NCBI GenBank assembly: GCA_001464315.1 | Contig: LNFK01000033.1 | Coordinates: 22,516 to 86,515, forward strand | DNA from: Sphingomonadales bacterium Ga0077559 | GTDB taxonomy: Bacteria; Pseudomonadota; Alphaproteobacteria; Sphingomonadales; Sphingomonadaceae | Reading direction: 5' to 3' | Length of the DNA: 64,000 nt | Shown: positions 28,904-37,534 of the stretch, piece after piece | How the letters are laid out: every line of letters starts with the position of its first letter | How positions within the stretch are numbered: the first letter of the stretch is position 1 | Position numbers and translations under genes: made by a program | The notes under the pieces: generated by a model | The model's input: only the letters and a program-made list of their open reading frames with translations | What the model was told of the DNA's origin: nothing | Databases searched by the model: none

Positions 28904-29533
28904 ATGCGTAGTATTCTCCTTGCCCTGCCGCTATTTGCCGCAGTCCCGCTCATCGCCCAAAGCGCGCCACAAGTGCCCGGAATAATGGACACCGCCCGCG
29001 TCACCGCTGGCACCTACAACACCGACCCCGGCCATACCCTCGTTGGCTGGCGCGTCAGCCATTTTGGTTTCAACGATTATTTCGGCATTTTCGGCGATGC
29101 CACCGGCACGCTGACGCTTGATCCCAAGAAGCCCAATGCCGCGAAGGTCGATATCACTATCCCGGTCAGCAAGGTCACCACCGCCAGCGCTGGCCTAACA
29201 GGTCACCTGCTCCGCGCTGGCAAAGATGGCGGAAATCCTGACTTTTTCGGACCCAACCCGGCCGATGCAAAATTCGTATCGACCAGCGTCGTTGCCAAAG
29301 GCACCACTGCAAAAATCTTCGGCAACCTCACGCTGAACGGCATGACCAAGCCTGTCGTACTCGACACCAAATTTTCAGGAGCAGGCAATAATCCGTTCAA
29401 CAAGAAAGCAACTGTCGGCTTTCATGCGACTACAACCATCAAGCGCAGCGACTTTGGCGTGATGTACGGCATCCCCGTGGTGTCCGACAATGTCAAACTC
29501 GACATCAGCGTCGCTTTCGAAAAAGCGAGCTAG
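28904..29533 (+). CDS. YceI-family periplasmic protein
   Basis: A 209-residue protein with a signal peptide (SILLALPLFAAVPLIAQS) and a YceI-type lipocalin-like beta-barrel: YNTDPGHTLVGWRVSHFGFNDYFGIFGDATGTL at the start, then KFVSTSVVAKG and a conserved end, FGVMYGIPVVSDNVKLDISVAFEK. YceI proteins bind isoprenoid-like lipids; the role here is unknown. GGAG lies eight bases before the ATG at 28904, which is preferred to the ATG at 28886. Confidence 0.88.
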   Translation: MRSILLALPLFAAVPLIAQSAPQVPGIMDTARVTAGTYNTDPGHTLVGWRVSHFGFNDYFGIFGDATGTLTLDPKKPNAAKVDITIPVSKVTTASAGLTGHLLRAGKDGGNPDFFGPNPADAKFVSTSVVAKGTTAKIFGNLTLNGMTKPVVLDTKFSGAGNNPFNKKATVGFHATTTIKRSDFGVMYGIPVVSDNVKLDISVAFEKAS

Positions 29534-29536
29534 GCC

Positions 29537-30508
29537 CTAACCCAGATATCGCGCGTCGAGGCTTGCCTTCGCCGCGCGATATTCGGCCTCGAGTTGCCCT
29601 ACAAATTCAGCGACGGTCTGCACTTCCTTGATCGCGCCAATTCCCTGACCCGAACCCCAGATATCCTTCCACGCCTTGGCCTCGCTATTGCCGCCCGAGC
29701 CGAAGTTCATCGTCGAAATATCGCCCTTGGGCAGATTGTTCGGGTCCATGCCCGCCTTCTCAATCGACTGGCGCAGATAATTGCCGCTGACACCAGTAAA
29801 TAGGTCGGAATAGACAATGTCCGCGGCCTTCGCCTCGACGATATTGTCTTTGTAACCGTCGACGGCGTTAGCCTCTTTGGTCGCGATGAACGCACTGCCG
29901 ATATAGGCGAGATCCGCCCCCATCGCTTGCGCCGCAAGCACCGAAGCACCATGTGCGATCGATCCCGACAGCGCCACCGGCCCATCAAACCATTCGCGGA
30001 TTTCGCGCATCAACGCGAAAGGCGAAGTCACGCCCGCATGCCCGCCAGCGCCCGCTGCGACCGGAATAAGGCCATCGGCGCCCTTCTCGATTGCCTTATG
30101 CGCGAAACGGTCATTAATGACATCGTGTAGCACAATCCCGCCCCAGCTATGCACCGCATCGTTCAACTCGACCTGAGCACCCAATGAGGTAATCGTAATC
30201 GGCACCTGCCATTTGGCGCAGGTCGCGATATCTTCCTGCAAGCGATTGTTCGATTTGTGCACGATCTGGTTGACCGCATAAGGCGCGGCAGGCCGGTCGG
30301 GATGCTCGCGATTATGCGCGGCGAGTTCCTCGGTAATCTGGTGCAGCCATTCATCGAGCTGCGCCTGAGGCCGCGCATTGAGCGCCGGGAACGAGCCGAC
30401 GACGCCCGCCTTGCACTGCGCAATGACGAGTTCGGGACCCGAGACGATGAACAAGGGCGAGCCGATCACCGGTAAACGTAGTTTGTCGAAAATTGCCGGA
30501 AGGGTCAT
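29537..30508 (-). CDS. Nitronate monooxygenase-family flavoprotein
   Basis: A 323-residue FMN-dependent TIM-barrel enzyme of the 2-nitropropane dioxygenase/nitronate monooxygenase family. Support: PVIGSPLFIVSGPELVIAQCKAGVVGSFPALNAR, VAAGAGGHAG (with the His common in this family) and ALSGSIAHGASVLAAQAMGADLAYIGSAFIATKEA, the phosphate-binding end. Members oxidise nitronates or reduce enoyl groups, so the substrate cannot be fixed from sequence. It stands alone and converges on the YceI gene. Confidence 0.88.
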   Translation of the reverse strand: MTLPAIFDKLRLPVIGSPLFIVSGPELVIAQCKAGVVGSFPALNARPQAQLDEWLHQITEELAAHNREHPDRPAAPYAVNQIVHKSNNRLQEDIATCAKWQVPITITSLGAQVELNDAVHSWGGIVLHDVINDRFAHKAIEKGADGLIPVAAGAGGHAGVTSPFALMREIREWFDGPVALSGSIAHGASVLAAQAMGADLAYIGSAFIATKEANAVDGYKDNIVEAKAADIVYSDLFTGVSGNYLRQSIEKAGMDPNNLPKGDISTMNFGSGGNSEAKAWKDIWGSGQGIGAIKEVQTVAEFVGQLEAEYRAAKASLDARYLG

Positions 30509-30604
30509 GCGTCGAATCCTCTCTTAATTGCGCGTTTAAACGCGGTTAGCCACAGCACGAACCGGCTGTCAAACTGCGCGCAACTGTTTAGCTTTGCCGT
30601 AAGG

Positions 30605-30877
30605 TCACTTTGTCGGCTTCAGATATTTGTCAAACCAGTCAACCGTCCTTTTCAGCGAATCGAGCTGATTCTCCTTCTTGCGGAAACCGTGGCCCTCGGC
30701 TGAGTAATATATGGTTTCGACCAGATTGCCCTTGGCTTTCAAAATGCCGTGAACCTCCTGCGCCTGACCGCGCGGCACGCGGATGTCATTTTCACCCTGG
30801 ATGGTGAGCAACGACAAGTGGTCGGCGCGCGCGATTTGTTCGAAGCAACGGTCAAGAGCGGAACAAGGCCCCTTCAA
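30605..30877 (-). pseudogene. C-terminal remnant of an S9-family peptidase gene
   Basis: About 70 codons match only the end of a prolyl oligopeptidase-type (S9) hydrolase: LLTIQGENDIRVPRGQAQEV with the catalytic-acid Asp, then YYSAEGHGFRKKENQLDS with the catalytic His, and VDWFDKYLKP. The nucleophile Ser domain and beta-propeller are missing. The frame has no good start (only a TTG at 30877). Homology seems to begin near the LLTIQGEND stretch, right where the upstream 2OG-oxygenase gene ends. This points to deletion of about nine tenths of an S9 gene. Confidence 0.8.
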
Positions 30878-31530
30878 ACGTCCAGATTGCTCACCCGCCT
30901 CAATTCCGACCTTAGCCGTTCCTCATCAAATGCGTGTTGCGCGAACTTGCCGCCGCGCTCTACCCAAAACAGGAACAGGTGCGCGGACCAGCGGTTGGGG
31001 TTGGGTTGCATCCGGCCGTGGCGCAGGTCCATTCCGCGATACAGCACTGCGTCGCCGGGCTGCATTGCGACCGCGGAATAGGCTTCGTCGCCAAAATCAT
31101 CGAAACAAGGCCCCTCTTCGGTAACACGTGTGGAGCCCACTTCGAGCGGCCATGGTACGTCATCGCTGTACGCAAGCGTGAGGGAAACGCTATGCTCGCA
31201 CGACGGGCGGTCTGAATGTACGCGGCAAATATCGTCCTTGTGATAGATGCGGAAATAGTCGTAGCTGGGCAAGACATCCGCGCCGGTGAGATCGCTGATG
31301 ATCGGCGTCATGCCCCACAGGAACGTCGTAAGCGGCCGGTAGAAATGTCCTGAAATATCGATCGTTTGCTGCTTGGAAAGCGGGTGCATTTTGGCGAAAT
31401 TCTCGAACGATTTGCCTGACGCCTGCAGGTCCATCTGTATCTGTTTGAACAACATTGCAGCAACTTCCGAAGGTATGAGACCCCTGATCGTTGCATATCC
31501 GTCTTTTTTATAGTCGCCTTCGATTCGCAT
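30874..31530 (-). CDS. 2-oxoglutarate/Fe(II) oxygenase-like protein
   Basis: A 218-residue protein with the iron triad of 2OG oxygenases. CRVHSDRPSCEH gives the HxD pair, and LYRGMDLRHGRMQPN followed by RWSAHLFLFWVE gives the distal His and a possible 2OG-binding Arg. It resembles small stand-alone dioxygenases with a phytanoyl-CoA-dioxygenase-like core. Target unknown. It sits next to the broken S9 peptidase gene and ends inside its remaining frame, so its arrival or the deletion may be linked. Confidence 0.75.
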   Translation of the reverse strand: MRIEGDYKKDGYATIRGLIPSEVAAMLFKQIQMDLQASGKSFENFAKMHPLSKQQTIDISGHFYRPLTTFLWGMTPIISDLTGADVLPSYDYFRIYHKDDICRVHSDRPSCEHSVSLTLAYSDDVPWPLEVGSTRVTEEGPCFDDFGDEAYSAVAMQPGDAVLYRGMDLRHGRMQPNPNRWSAHLFLFWVERGGKFAQHAFDEERLRSELRRVSNLDV

Positions 31531-31577
31531 GCGATTTTCTATCTCGTTTTTGACTAATCACAAGCGCAGCGGAAATT

Positions 31578-33248
31578 TTACGCCCCGTTTGCCGCGCTCA
31601 ATATCGCGCGGACGCTGGCTGTCGCCACATCGCGGCTGATGCCGACACCGAACAATATTGGCCCCTCGCCTACCCGGCATTCGACATAGGCGGCGGCGCG
31701 CGCGTCGGTACCGTGGCCGATGGCATGCTCGCTATAGTCGATGATGTCGAGCGGGCCACTGAGCGCGTGTTCGAGCGCATTAGCAAGGCTTGAAATCAGG
31801 CCATTGCCACGCCCGCTCACGCTTTGTTCGACACCGGCGATGCGGATTTTGCCGACGAAGATACGCTCGTCTTGCGCCTGTCGGCACTGGCTTTCCTGAA
31901 AGTCGATGAGGCGGAAACGGCCCTCGCCTTTTAGGTGATAGTGTTTCTCGAACGCTTCCCAGATGTCGGCGCTGGTGAGTTCACGGCCTGTGGTGTCGGA
32001 CAGTTCCTGCACGGTGGTGGAGAAATTCGCCTGCATCCGTTTGGGCAGTTTCAGGCCGTGGTCTTGCTCGATCACCCAGGCGACACCGCCCTTGCCGCTC
32101 TGCGAATTGACTCGAATGACCGCTTCGTAAGACCGTCCCAGATCGGCGGGGTCTATCGGCAAATAGGGCACGCGCCAGATTTCGTCATTCTGCAACGCGT
32201 TTGCGGCAAAGCCCTTCTTGATAGCGTCCTGATGCGACCCGGAAAACGCTGTGAACACCAATTCGCCTGCATAAGGGTGACGCGGGTGGACGGGGAGCTG
32301 GTTGCAATATTCGACGGTTTGGATGACTTCGTCGATGTTGCTGAAATCGAGGCCGGGGTGCAGCCCTTGCGTGTACATGTTGAGCGCCAGCGTTACAAGG
32401 TCGACATTCCCGGTTCGCTCGCCATTACCGAACAGGCAGCCTTCGATCCGGTCGGCGCCTGCGAGCAGGCCAAGCTCAGCCGCTGCGATGCCGCTGCCGC
32501 GGTCGTTGTGCGGGTGGAGCGAGATGACGACGCTGTCACGAGAGCTGATATGTTTGCACATCCATTCTATCTGATCGGCATAGATGTTGGGCATCGCGGC
32601 TTCGATCGTGGCCGGAAGATTGAGGATGAGGGGCTTGGTTGGCGTGGGTTTCAGCACTTCCATCACCCCTTCGCACACCTCAAGGCTGAATTCGAGTTCG
32701 GCGGTGGAGAAAGTTTCGGGGGAATATTCGAAATGCCAGTCGGTTTCAGGGAAACGCGCCGCCTGTTCGGCGAGGATTTGCGCGCCTTCGACGGCGATGG
32801 CCTTAACGCCCGGTTTGTCGAGCTTGAATACGATATCGCGCCACGCTGGCGACACCGCATTGTAGAGATGGACGATGGCGCGCGGTGCACCAGCCATGCT
32901 CTCGAAGGTTTTCTCGATCAGGTCGCGGCGGGACTGTGTGAGGCTCTGGATCGTCACGTCATCGGGGATGCGGCCGCTGTCGACAAGGTTATGAATGAAG
33001 TCGAAATCGGTCGCGCCGCTGCTCGGGAAGCCGACCTCGATTTCCTTGATGCCAACCTTGATCAGCAGGTCGAAAAAGCGGTTCTTCTTCTCCGCCCCCA
33101 TCGGGTCGATCAACGCCTGGTTGCCGTCACGCAGATCGGTCGAGAGCCAGCGCGGGGGCTTGGTGATGGTGCGTGTCGGCCACGCGCGGTCTGGCAAGTC
33201 AACCTGCGGGAACGCAAGGTATTTTCGAGATGGATCGGTGAGCATCAT
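31578..33248 (-). CDS. leuA: 2-isopropylmalate synthase (type 2)
   Basis: LeuA condenses acetyl-CoA with 2-oxoisovalerate, the committed step to leucine. The 556-residue protein is the long, type 2 form: [20 protein letters not shown] at the start of the catalytic TIM barrel (metal-binding Asp), [18 protein letters not shown] and [13 protein letters not shown], and a C-terminal regulatory domain from about 430. Two adjacent ATGs at 33248 and 33245 can serve as start. The upstream 170 bp contain a leucine-rich leader peptide and a terminator, so expression is probably controlled by attenuation. Confidence 0.96.
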   Translation of the reverse strand: MMLTDPSRKYLAFPQVDLPDRAWPTRTITKPPRWLSTDLRDGNQALIDPMGAEKKNRFFDLLIKVGIKEIEVGFPSSGATDFDFIHNLVDSGRIPDDVTIQSLTQSRRDLIEKTFESMAGAPRAIVHLYNAVSPAWRDIVFKLDKPGVKAIAVEGAQILAEQAARFPETDWHFEYSPETFSTAELEFSLEVCEGVMEVLKPTPTKPLILNLPATIEAAMPNIYADQIEWMCKHISSRDSVVISLHPHNDRGSGIAAAELGLLAGADRIEGCLFGNGERTGNVDLVTLALNMYTQGLHPGLDFSNIDEVIQTVEYCNQLPVHPRHPYAGELVFTAFSGSHQDAIKKGFAANALQNDEIWRVPYLPIDPADLGRSYEAVIRVNSQSGKGGVAWVIEQDHGLKLPKRMQANFSTTVQELSDTTGRELTSADIWEAFEKHYHLKGEGRFRLIDFQESQCRQAQDERIFVGKIRIAGVEQSVSGRGNGLISSLANALEHALSGPLDIIDYSEHAIGHGTDARAAAYVECRVGEGPILFGVGISRDVATASVRAILSAANGA

Positions 33249-33316
33249 GGTCAGTTTACAACTTCGCTATGGCACGCTTTTGAGCGGGCTTTGGGGTCTA
33301 TGTCGGTGGTTGGTAC

Positions 33317-33372
33317 CCCTTAGGCGGGTGATCCGGCGCATGGCCGAACAAAAACGCACGCCTAAGGGCGTG
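33317..33372 (-). terminator. leuA attenuator terminator and alternative pairing segment
   Basis: On the minus strand, perfect 6-bp arms CACGCC (33372-33367) and GGCGTG (33362-33357), with a CTTA loop, are followed by CG and TTTTT (to 33350): an intrinsic terminator about 100 bp before leuA. The 10-mer CCCTTAGGCG in this hairpin has a perfect complement, CGCCTAAGGG, 30 bp downstream (33326-33317), giving a second possible pairing. Confidence 0.7.
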
Positions 33373-33412
33373 TAAGTCGTAGGAGGAGCGATAAGGCGCG
33401 ATCACGTGACAT
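33362..33412 (-). CDS. leuL: Leucine-rich leader peptide of the leuA attenuator
   Basis: A 16-codon frame reading M S R D R A L S L L L R L T R P, then TAG. Five of 16 residues are Leu, in TTA, CTC, CTC, CTA and CTT codons packed into seven positions. Its stop codon falls inside the stem of a terminator hairpin, and leuA begins 113 bp further on. This is the layout of a ribosome-mediated leucine attenuator. Against it: the ribosome site is weak, and a perfect TATAAT (33416-33411) overlaps the ATG. If that were the promoter, the transcript would start inside the peptide. Confidence 0.6.
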   Translation of the reverse strand: MSRDRALSLLLRLTRP

Positions 33413-33416
33413 TATA
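33411..33416 (-). promoter_or_regulatory. TATAAT hexamer before leuA leader
   Basis: Exact TATAAT on the minus strand with no convincing -35 at 16-18 bp. It may be the leuA promoter -10 or chance. If used, transcription starts about 33405 and skips the leader ATG, so either it is not the promoter or the leader peptide is not translated as proposed. Confidence 0.35.
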
Positions 33417-33504
33417 TTGCGTCGTTAGCGCTATCTGGCGACATTCGTCCAGCTTTAATTTGCTACAGCGCTTATTTCGTTGCTTGCCAGATCAGGTCGC
33501 ACTC

Positions 33505-33816
33505 CTAGTCGATAGCATCGAAATTGGCCCCGCTGTGCACCGGATCGCGATTATTGAGCAGCGGGAACGGCCGGTCGTGCGACAGAGTTTTGCGCAAAGC
33601 ACCGATCAACAGATGCAACCGCCCGATGGGGTCGCTTCGGCTGGATAGTTTGAACCTCCGGCGATCTGCATCGGTCAAAAATGTGGCCCCGCGATAAATC
33701 AGCGAACCATTGATGCTTGCTGCTGTGGTGCCGTCGCCGAACATCATGCCCAATGAGGAAAAGTCCAGGCCCGAAAATAGCGCCTGCAACTCCCTCCCGT
33801 CACTGGTACAAAGCAC
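33505..33816 (-). CDS. Hypothetical protein, possibly truncated
   Basis: An open frame of 103 codons from a GTG. It reads like real protein (LQALFSGLDFSSLGMMFGDGTTAASINGSLIYRGA ... DRRRFKLSSRSDPIGRLHLLIGALRKTL). The frame stays open about 26 codons further upstream, with a hydrophobic stretch (ELCLGIVTVPLYVL), but has no ATG, GTG or TTG there. Either translation starts at GTG 33816 or at a TTG soon after (GGGAGGGAG lies just before that TTG), or this is the tail of a decayed membrane protein gene. I do not recognise a family. Confidence 0.35.
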   Translation of the reverse strand: MLCTSDGRELQALFSGLDFSSLGMMFGDGTTAASINGSLIYRGATFLTDADRRRFKLSSRSDPIGRLHLLIGALRKTLSHDRPFPLLNNRDPVHSGANFDAID

Positions 33817-33934
33817 GTAAAGAGGGACCGTTACGATACCCAGACAAAGTTCTATTTTTGTTCTTATTGCTTCAAGATAGAAATTTCACCACCGATGTTT
33901 GAACTAAATCAAACGGCGGATGCAAATGCCACGA

Positions 33935-35872
33935 TCAAATTTCCACCTGGCTGCCTAATTCAACCACACGGTTGCTGGGCAGTTTGAAAAATTCCATCGC
34001 ATTTGCCGCGTTACGCAACATCCAAGCAAACGTCTTTTCTCGCCAAATTGCCATGCCGGGAATTTTTGACGCGATCAGAGTCTGCCGCGACAGGAAGAAA
34101 CTGGTGTGCATCATATCGAATTTTGGACCGCACAGGTCAACTTTGTCGAGCGTTGCTGGCACGTTGGTTTCTTCGAGGAAGCCGAAGCGCATCTTTACGC
34201 GATAAAAGCCTTCACCAAGTTCCTTGCAAACTATCCTGTCTGCCTCATCGACATAAGGCACGTCTTCGATTTGCACCGTCAGAATGATAATGCGTTCATG
34301 CAGTATTCGGTTGTGTTTTATATTGTGCAGCAGCGCCGAAGGGACACCGCTCGCCGCCGACGCCATGAAGATCGCCGTGCCCGGCACGCGCAAAGCACTG
34401 TTGGCGGCGGATTTGATGAAAATTTCCATCGGCATTGTGCTTTCCGCCATACGCTCGCGCATCAGCGTCCGTCCCCGCGACCATGTCGTAAGCAACGTAA
34501 AGATAACCAAACCAATCAGTAGCGGGAAATAACCGCCATCTGGAACCTTCAGCAGGTTTGCGCCCAAATATGCCATGTCGACGATGATGAAAATCGCCAA
34601 AATGGGTAGCGATTTCCACTTTGGCCATTTCCACAACTGGAACAATACAACCGCCAGCAAGCAGGTATCGATGAACATCGCGCCGGTCACCGCGATGCCA
34701 TAGGCCGCCGCGAGATTACTTGACGAGCGGAAGAACAGAACAAGCGCAATGACCATGATCATCAGGGCCCAGTTGATGACGGGGATATAAATCTGCCCGA
34801 CGGCTTTTTCGCTGGTGTGGAGGATGCTGAGGCGCGGGATGAAACCCAGTTGGATTGCTTGCTGGGTGAGCGAGAATGCGCCTGAAATGACCGCTTGGCT
34901 GGCAATGATAGTCGCCAGCAACGCAATGATCACCACCGGCAAGCGCACGATGTCGGGGATCATTAGGAAAAACGGGTCTTTAATTGTGGCAAGAGCCGTC
35001 GCCTCATCCATCGAAAGGATCATTGCGCCCTGCCCCATATAGTTGAGCATGAGCGCAGGAAGTACGAAACCCAGCCAACCGAACTTGATCGGCTTGCGTC
35101 CGAAATGCCCCATATCGGCATATAATGCCTCGGCACCAGTGACAGCCAACACAACTGACCCCATCGCGACAAAAGCGCGAAAGCCGTCGACCCAGAAGAA
35201 GTTGATCGCGTTCCACGGGTTCAGTGTTTCAAGGATAATTCCGGGACCTTTGACCAGATGAATGACACCCAGCGTTGCAATGGTCGAGAAATAGACGAGC
35301 ATGATCGGCCCGAACAACGCACCGACCTTGGCAGTGCCGCGTGACTGGATCGCGAACAGGCCGACCAATATGCCGATGGCGATCGGCAGAATCCACGCTT
35401 TAAAGCCCGGATGGACATAGCTCAGCCCCTCGGTCGCTGACAGCACCGACATCGCGGGCGTGATCATCGAATCTCCGTAAAACAGCGCGGTCGCGAACAC
35501 CCCGAGCATGATAATCGGCGCGGTCCAGCGCTTGCCCTCGGTCTGTCTGTTGATGAGCGCCAACAATGCGAGGCTGCCGCCCTCGCCCTTGTTGTCTGCG
35601 CGCATGATGATCATCACATATTTGAACGTCACCACGATCATCATCGACCAGAACACGAGGCTCAGCACACCATAGATGTGCATCGGGTCGGGATTGATTG
35701 GATGATGCCCGGCAAAGGTTTCGCGGAATGCATAGATCGGGCTGGTCCCGATGTCGCCGAATACGACGCCAATGGCACCTACTGCCAGCTTGCCAATCGA
35801 ACCCTGGGCCGCATGGCCGTGGCTTTCTTGATCAGGGCTGTGCCCGAAATCATCTGCTTGAGGTGCGACCAT
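33935..35872 (-). CDS. kup: Potassium uptake protein Kup
   Basis: Kup is a proton-coupled potassium importer of the KUP/HAK/KT family in the inner membrane. The 645-residue protein has the early signature [22 protein letters not shown], followed by about 12 membrane segments ([37 protein letters not shown]) and a C-terminal cytoplasmic domain of about 140 residues. ATG at 35872. It stands alone; the 120 bp after it and the 127 bp before it (35873-35999) show no further gene. Confidence 0.95.
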   Translation of the reverse strand: MVAPQADDFGHSPDQESHGHAAQGSIGKLAVGAIGVVFGDIGTSPIYAFRETFAGHHPINPDPMHIYGVLSLVFWSMMIVVTFKYVMIIMRADNKGEGGSLALLALINRQTEGKRWTAPIIMLGVFATALFYGDSMITPAMSVLSATEGLSYVHPGFKAWILPIAIGILVGLFAIQSRGTAKVGALFGPIMLVYFSTIATLGVIHLVKGPGIILETLNPWNAINFFWVDGFRAFVAMGSVVLAVTGAEALYADMGHFGRKPIKFGWLGFVLPALMLNYMGQGAMILSMDEATALATIKDPFFLMIPDIVRLPVVIIALLATIIASQAVISGAFSLTQQAIQLGFIPRLSILHTSEKAVGQIYIPVINWALMIMVIALVLFFRSSSNLAAAYGIAVTGAMFIDTCLLAVVLFQLWKWPKWKSLPILAIFIIVDMAYLGANLLKVPDGGYFPLLIGLVIFTLLTTWSRGRTLMRERMAESTMPMEIFIKSAANSALRVPGTAIFMASAASGVPSALLHNIKHNRILHERIIILTVQIEDVPYVDEADRIVCKELGEGFYRVKMRFGFLEETNVPATLDKVDLCGPKFDMMHTSFFLSRQTLIASKIPGMAIWREKTFAWMLRNAANAMEFFKLPSNRVVELGSQVEI

Positions 35873-35999
35873 TTAATCCCTCGATTTCGGCACGGATCGG
35901 ACTCGCATTCGCATGAAGCCGGCGCGGGCGATACCATGCCGCTTTAGGCTTAACAACTAAGCAATAAACGCCTAAAGTCGGCATATTTATTATTAAATA

Positions 36000-36127
36000 T
36001 CAATTATTTGCTTTGGGAGCGCCGGCGTTCGCCTTGATCTGCGCTTGTAAAGTCTTTGCGTTCGCCAGTTGCGACTCAAGCCGAGGCTTCCATTTCGCGT
36101 TGGGCGTAGCCAGCGACAATGAGGCCG
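36000..36127 (-). pseudogene. Out-of-frame C-terminus of the ccmI-like gene
   Basis: In a second minus-strand frame, about 40 codons read LSLATPNAKWKPRLESQLANAKTLQAQIK and end at a TGA at 36000. This has the character expected for the end of the TPR/CcmI-like protein encoded just upstream in another frame, whose own frame stops early at 36076 with an unlikely tail. There is no start codon suited to separate translation. Confidence 0.65.
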
Positions 36128-36606
36128 CCAAAATAATATGGCGATGGGTAATTCGGTCGAATCGCCCGTGCCTTATCGAACGCGAGTTGCGCCGGCAGCG
36201 ACATCTGGCCGTTGCTGGCAAGCATCAATTGCAGGCCAAGCGCTGACCATAAGTCCGGGTCTTCGGGGTTTTTCTTTAAACCCGCCTGAATATAGCTCGC
36301 CGACAATTTGTAATCGCCCTGCTTGGCGAAACTGTCGGCAGTCACCAGCCAGCGTTTGGCGCCGCCAAAGCTCTGATCCATATCGGCGCGCATGTCGACC
36401 AATTGGATCGCGGCATCTTCCTTCGCCGCCAGCGATTTGGCCGGTGCGGACAGTACCGCCGGACGCCCCTGGAGGGCATAACCGGTCATTCCGAGCAGAA
36501 CGGCGGCGGCGGCCACTTGCCAATATCCCTTTTGCAAACGACCAAGCAGCACGAGTCCCGCAAGACTGACCGCTGCCAACAGGCCAAGCGCAACCCAGCC
36601 GCTCAT
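36076..36606 (-). CDS. ccmI: CcmI-like TPR protein with frameshifted end
   Basis: A 176-residue protein. Two membrane segments (about 4-20 and 28-44) are followed by a soluble domain with TPR helices (RWLVTADSFAKQGDYKLSASYIQAGLKKNPEDPDLWSALGLQLM, then AFDKARAIRPNYPSPYYFGG). This matches the short CcmI form that presents apocytochrome c to the haem-ligation complex. The last 13 residues (IVAGYAQREMEASA region) do not fit, while the other frame carries a good C-terminus, so a deletion of a non-multiple of three is likely near 36120-36130. Its ATG overlaps the ccmH stop by four bases. Confidence 0.75.
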   Translation of the reverse strand: MSGWVALGLLAAVSLAGLVLLGRLQKGYWQVAAAAVLLGMTGYALQGRPAVLSAPAKSLAAKEDAAIQLVDMRADMDQSFGGAKRWLVTADSFAKQGDYKLSASYIQAGLKKNPEDPDLWSALGLQLMLASNGQMSLPAQLAFDKARAIRPNYPSPYYFGGLIVAGYAQREMEASA

Positions 36607-37007
36607 GCGCGCCTCCTGAACAGGCCGCGCGCCATCCACACCGCAACCAGCAACAGCAGCACCGGAGCAGCCCACAGCAGCAAACCGGAGCCTTTCATTT
36701 CGGGCTCAAAGCTGACCCATTCGCCGTAACGGCCAATCATCCATTTCCGGATCGTTTCAGGCTTTTCACCCTTGGCGATTTGCTGGCGAACCTCGGCGCG
36801 CATTGTCGCGGCCATCGGCGCGTCACTGTCGGCAATCGACTGTCCCTGACACTGGATACAGCGCAAGCCATGCATCAGGTTGGTGGCTTCAGCTTCCTTT
36901 TTCGGATCGGCCAATTGCTGGTTGGCAAGCTCGGGGATTGGACCGCTGCCTTGCGCGAAGACCGGAGCTGCAACGAGCAAGGTCAAAATAGTGAAGGCTT
37001 GTCTCAT
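36603..37007 (-). CDS. ccmH: Cytochrome c maturation protein CcmH
   Basis: CcmH reduces the disulfide of apocytochrome c before haem attachment. The 134-residue protein has a signal peptide (AFTILTLLVAAPVFAQG), the redox motif LRCIQCQGQSIADSDA, and a C-terminal membrane anchor (GLLLWAAPVLLLLVAVWMARGLF). It overlaps ccmG upstream and the ccmI-like gene downstream, each by four bases. Confidence 0.95.
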   Translation of the reverse strand: MRQAFTILTLLVAAPVFAQGSGPIPELANQQLADPKKEAEATNLMHGLRCIQCQGQSIADSDAPMAATMRAEVRQQIAKGEKPETIRKWMIGRYGEWVSFEPEMKGSGLLLWAAPVLLLLVAVWMARGLFRRRA

Positions 37008-37534
37008 TTCGCCTCAGCCAATTTTTCGAGAAGCATCGGCACATGCTCTTCGCGAATGTCGCCAATATGTTGGTAGCTAATCTTGCCATCGCTGCCGATA
37101 ACATAGGTTTCCGGCACGCCGGATGACCCGAGCATCAACTGAACCGCCATTTCATTGTCAGCACCGATCCGCCGGAACGGGTTGCCGAATTGGTCTAGAA
37201 AAACAGCGACGTCTTCTGGGCGATCACGCACGGCAATAGCATCGATTTCTACGCCTGCCTTTTTGAGCGTTTCAAGATGCGGAGCCTCGGCTTTGCAGGG
37301 GATACACCAGCTTGCAAAAATATTGAGCAGACGCGGCTTGCCGTCGGCCATATCGCTGCTGGCGAGGCCCTGCACCCCTGCCGTGGCTGGCGCCAGCGCG
37401 AATTGCGGCAGTTTTTGCCCGACCATCGCCGAACGAACCAGTTCATCCTTAGGCACGAGCAGTCCGTATATCGCAAGGCCACCGATAAAGGCGATGACGG
37501 CCAGCGGCAGCCACAGGAGCCAGGGCCGGGTCAT
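37004..37534 (-). CDS. ccmG: Thiol:disulfide interchange protein CcmG/DsbE
   Basis: CcmG is a membrane-anchored periplasmic thioredoxin that keeps CcmH or apocytochrome reduced. The 176-residue protein has an N-terminal anchor (LLWLPLAVIAFIGGLAIYGLL), then a TlpA/thioredoxin domain with the active site ASWCIPCKAEAP and a cis-Pro in GVPETYVI. ATG at 37534 overlaps the ccmF stop (ATGA); an upstream TTG is less likely. Confidence 0.95.
   Translation of the reverse strand: MTRPWLLWLPLAVIAFIGGLAIYGLLVPKDELVRSAMVGQKLPQFALAPATAGVQGLASSDMADGKPRLLNIFASWCIPCKAEAPHLETLKKAGVEIDAIAVRDRPEDVAVFLDQFGNPFRRIGADNEMAVQLMLGSSGVPETYVIGSDGKISYQHIGDIREEHVPMLLEKLAEAK

Noticed and set aside
31935..33323. A 462-codon open frame on the plus strand
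   Set aside because: Antisense to leuA; no domain and unnatural composition.
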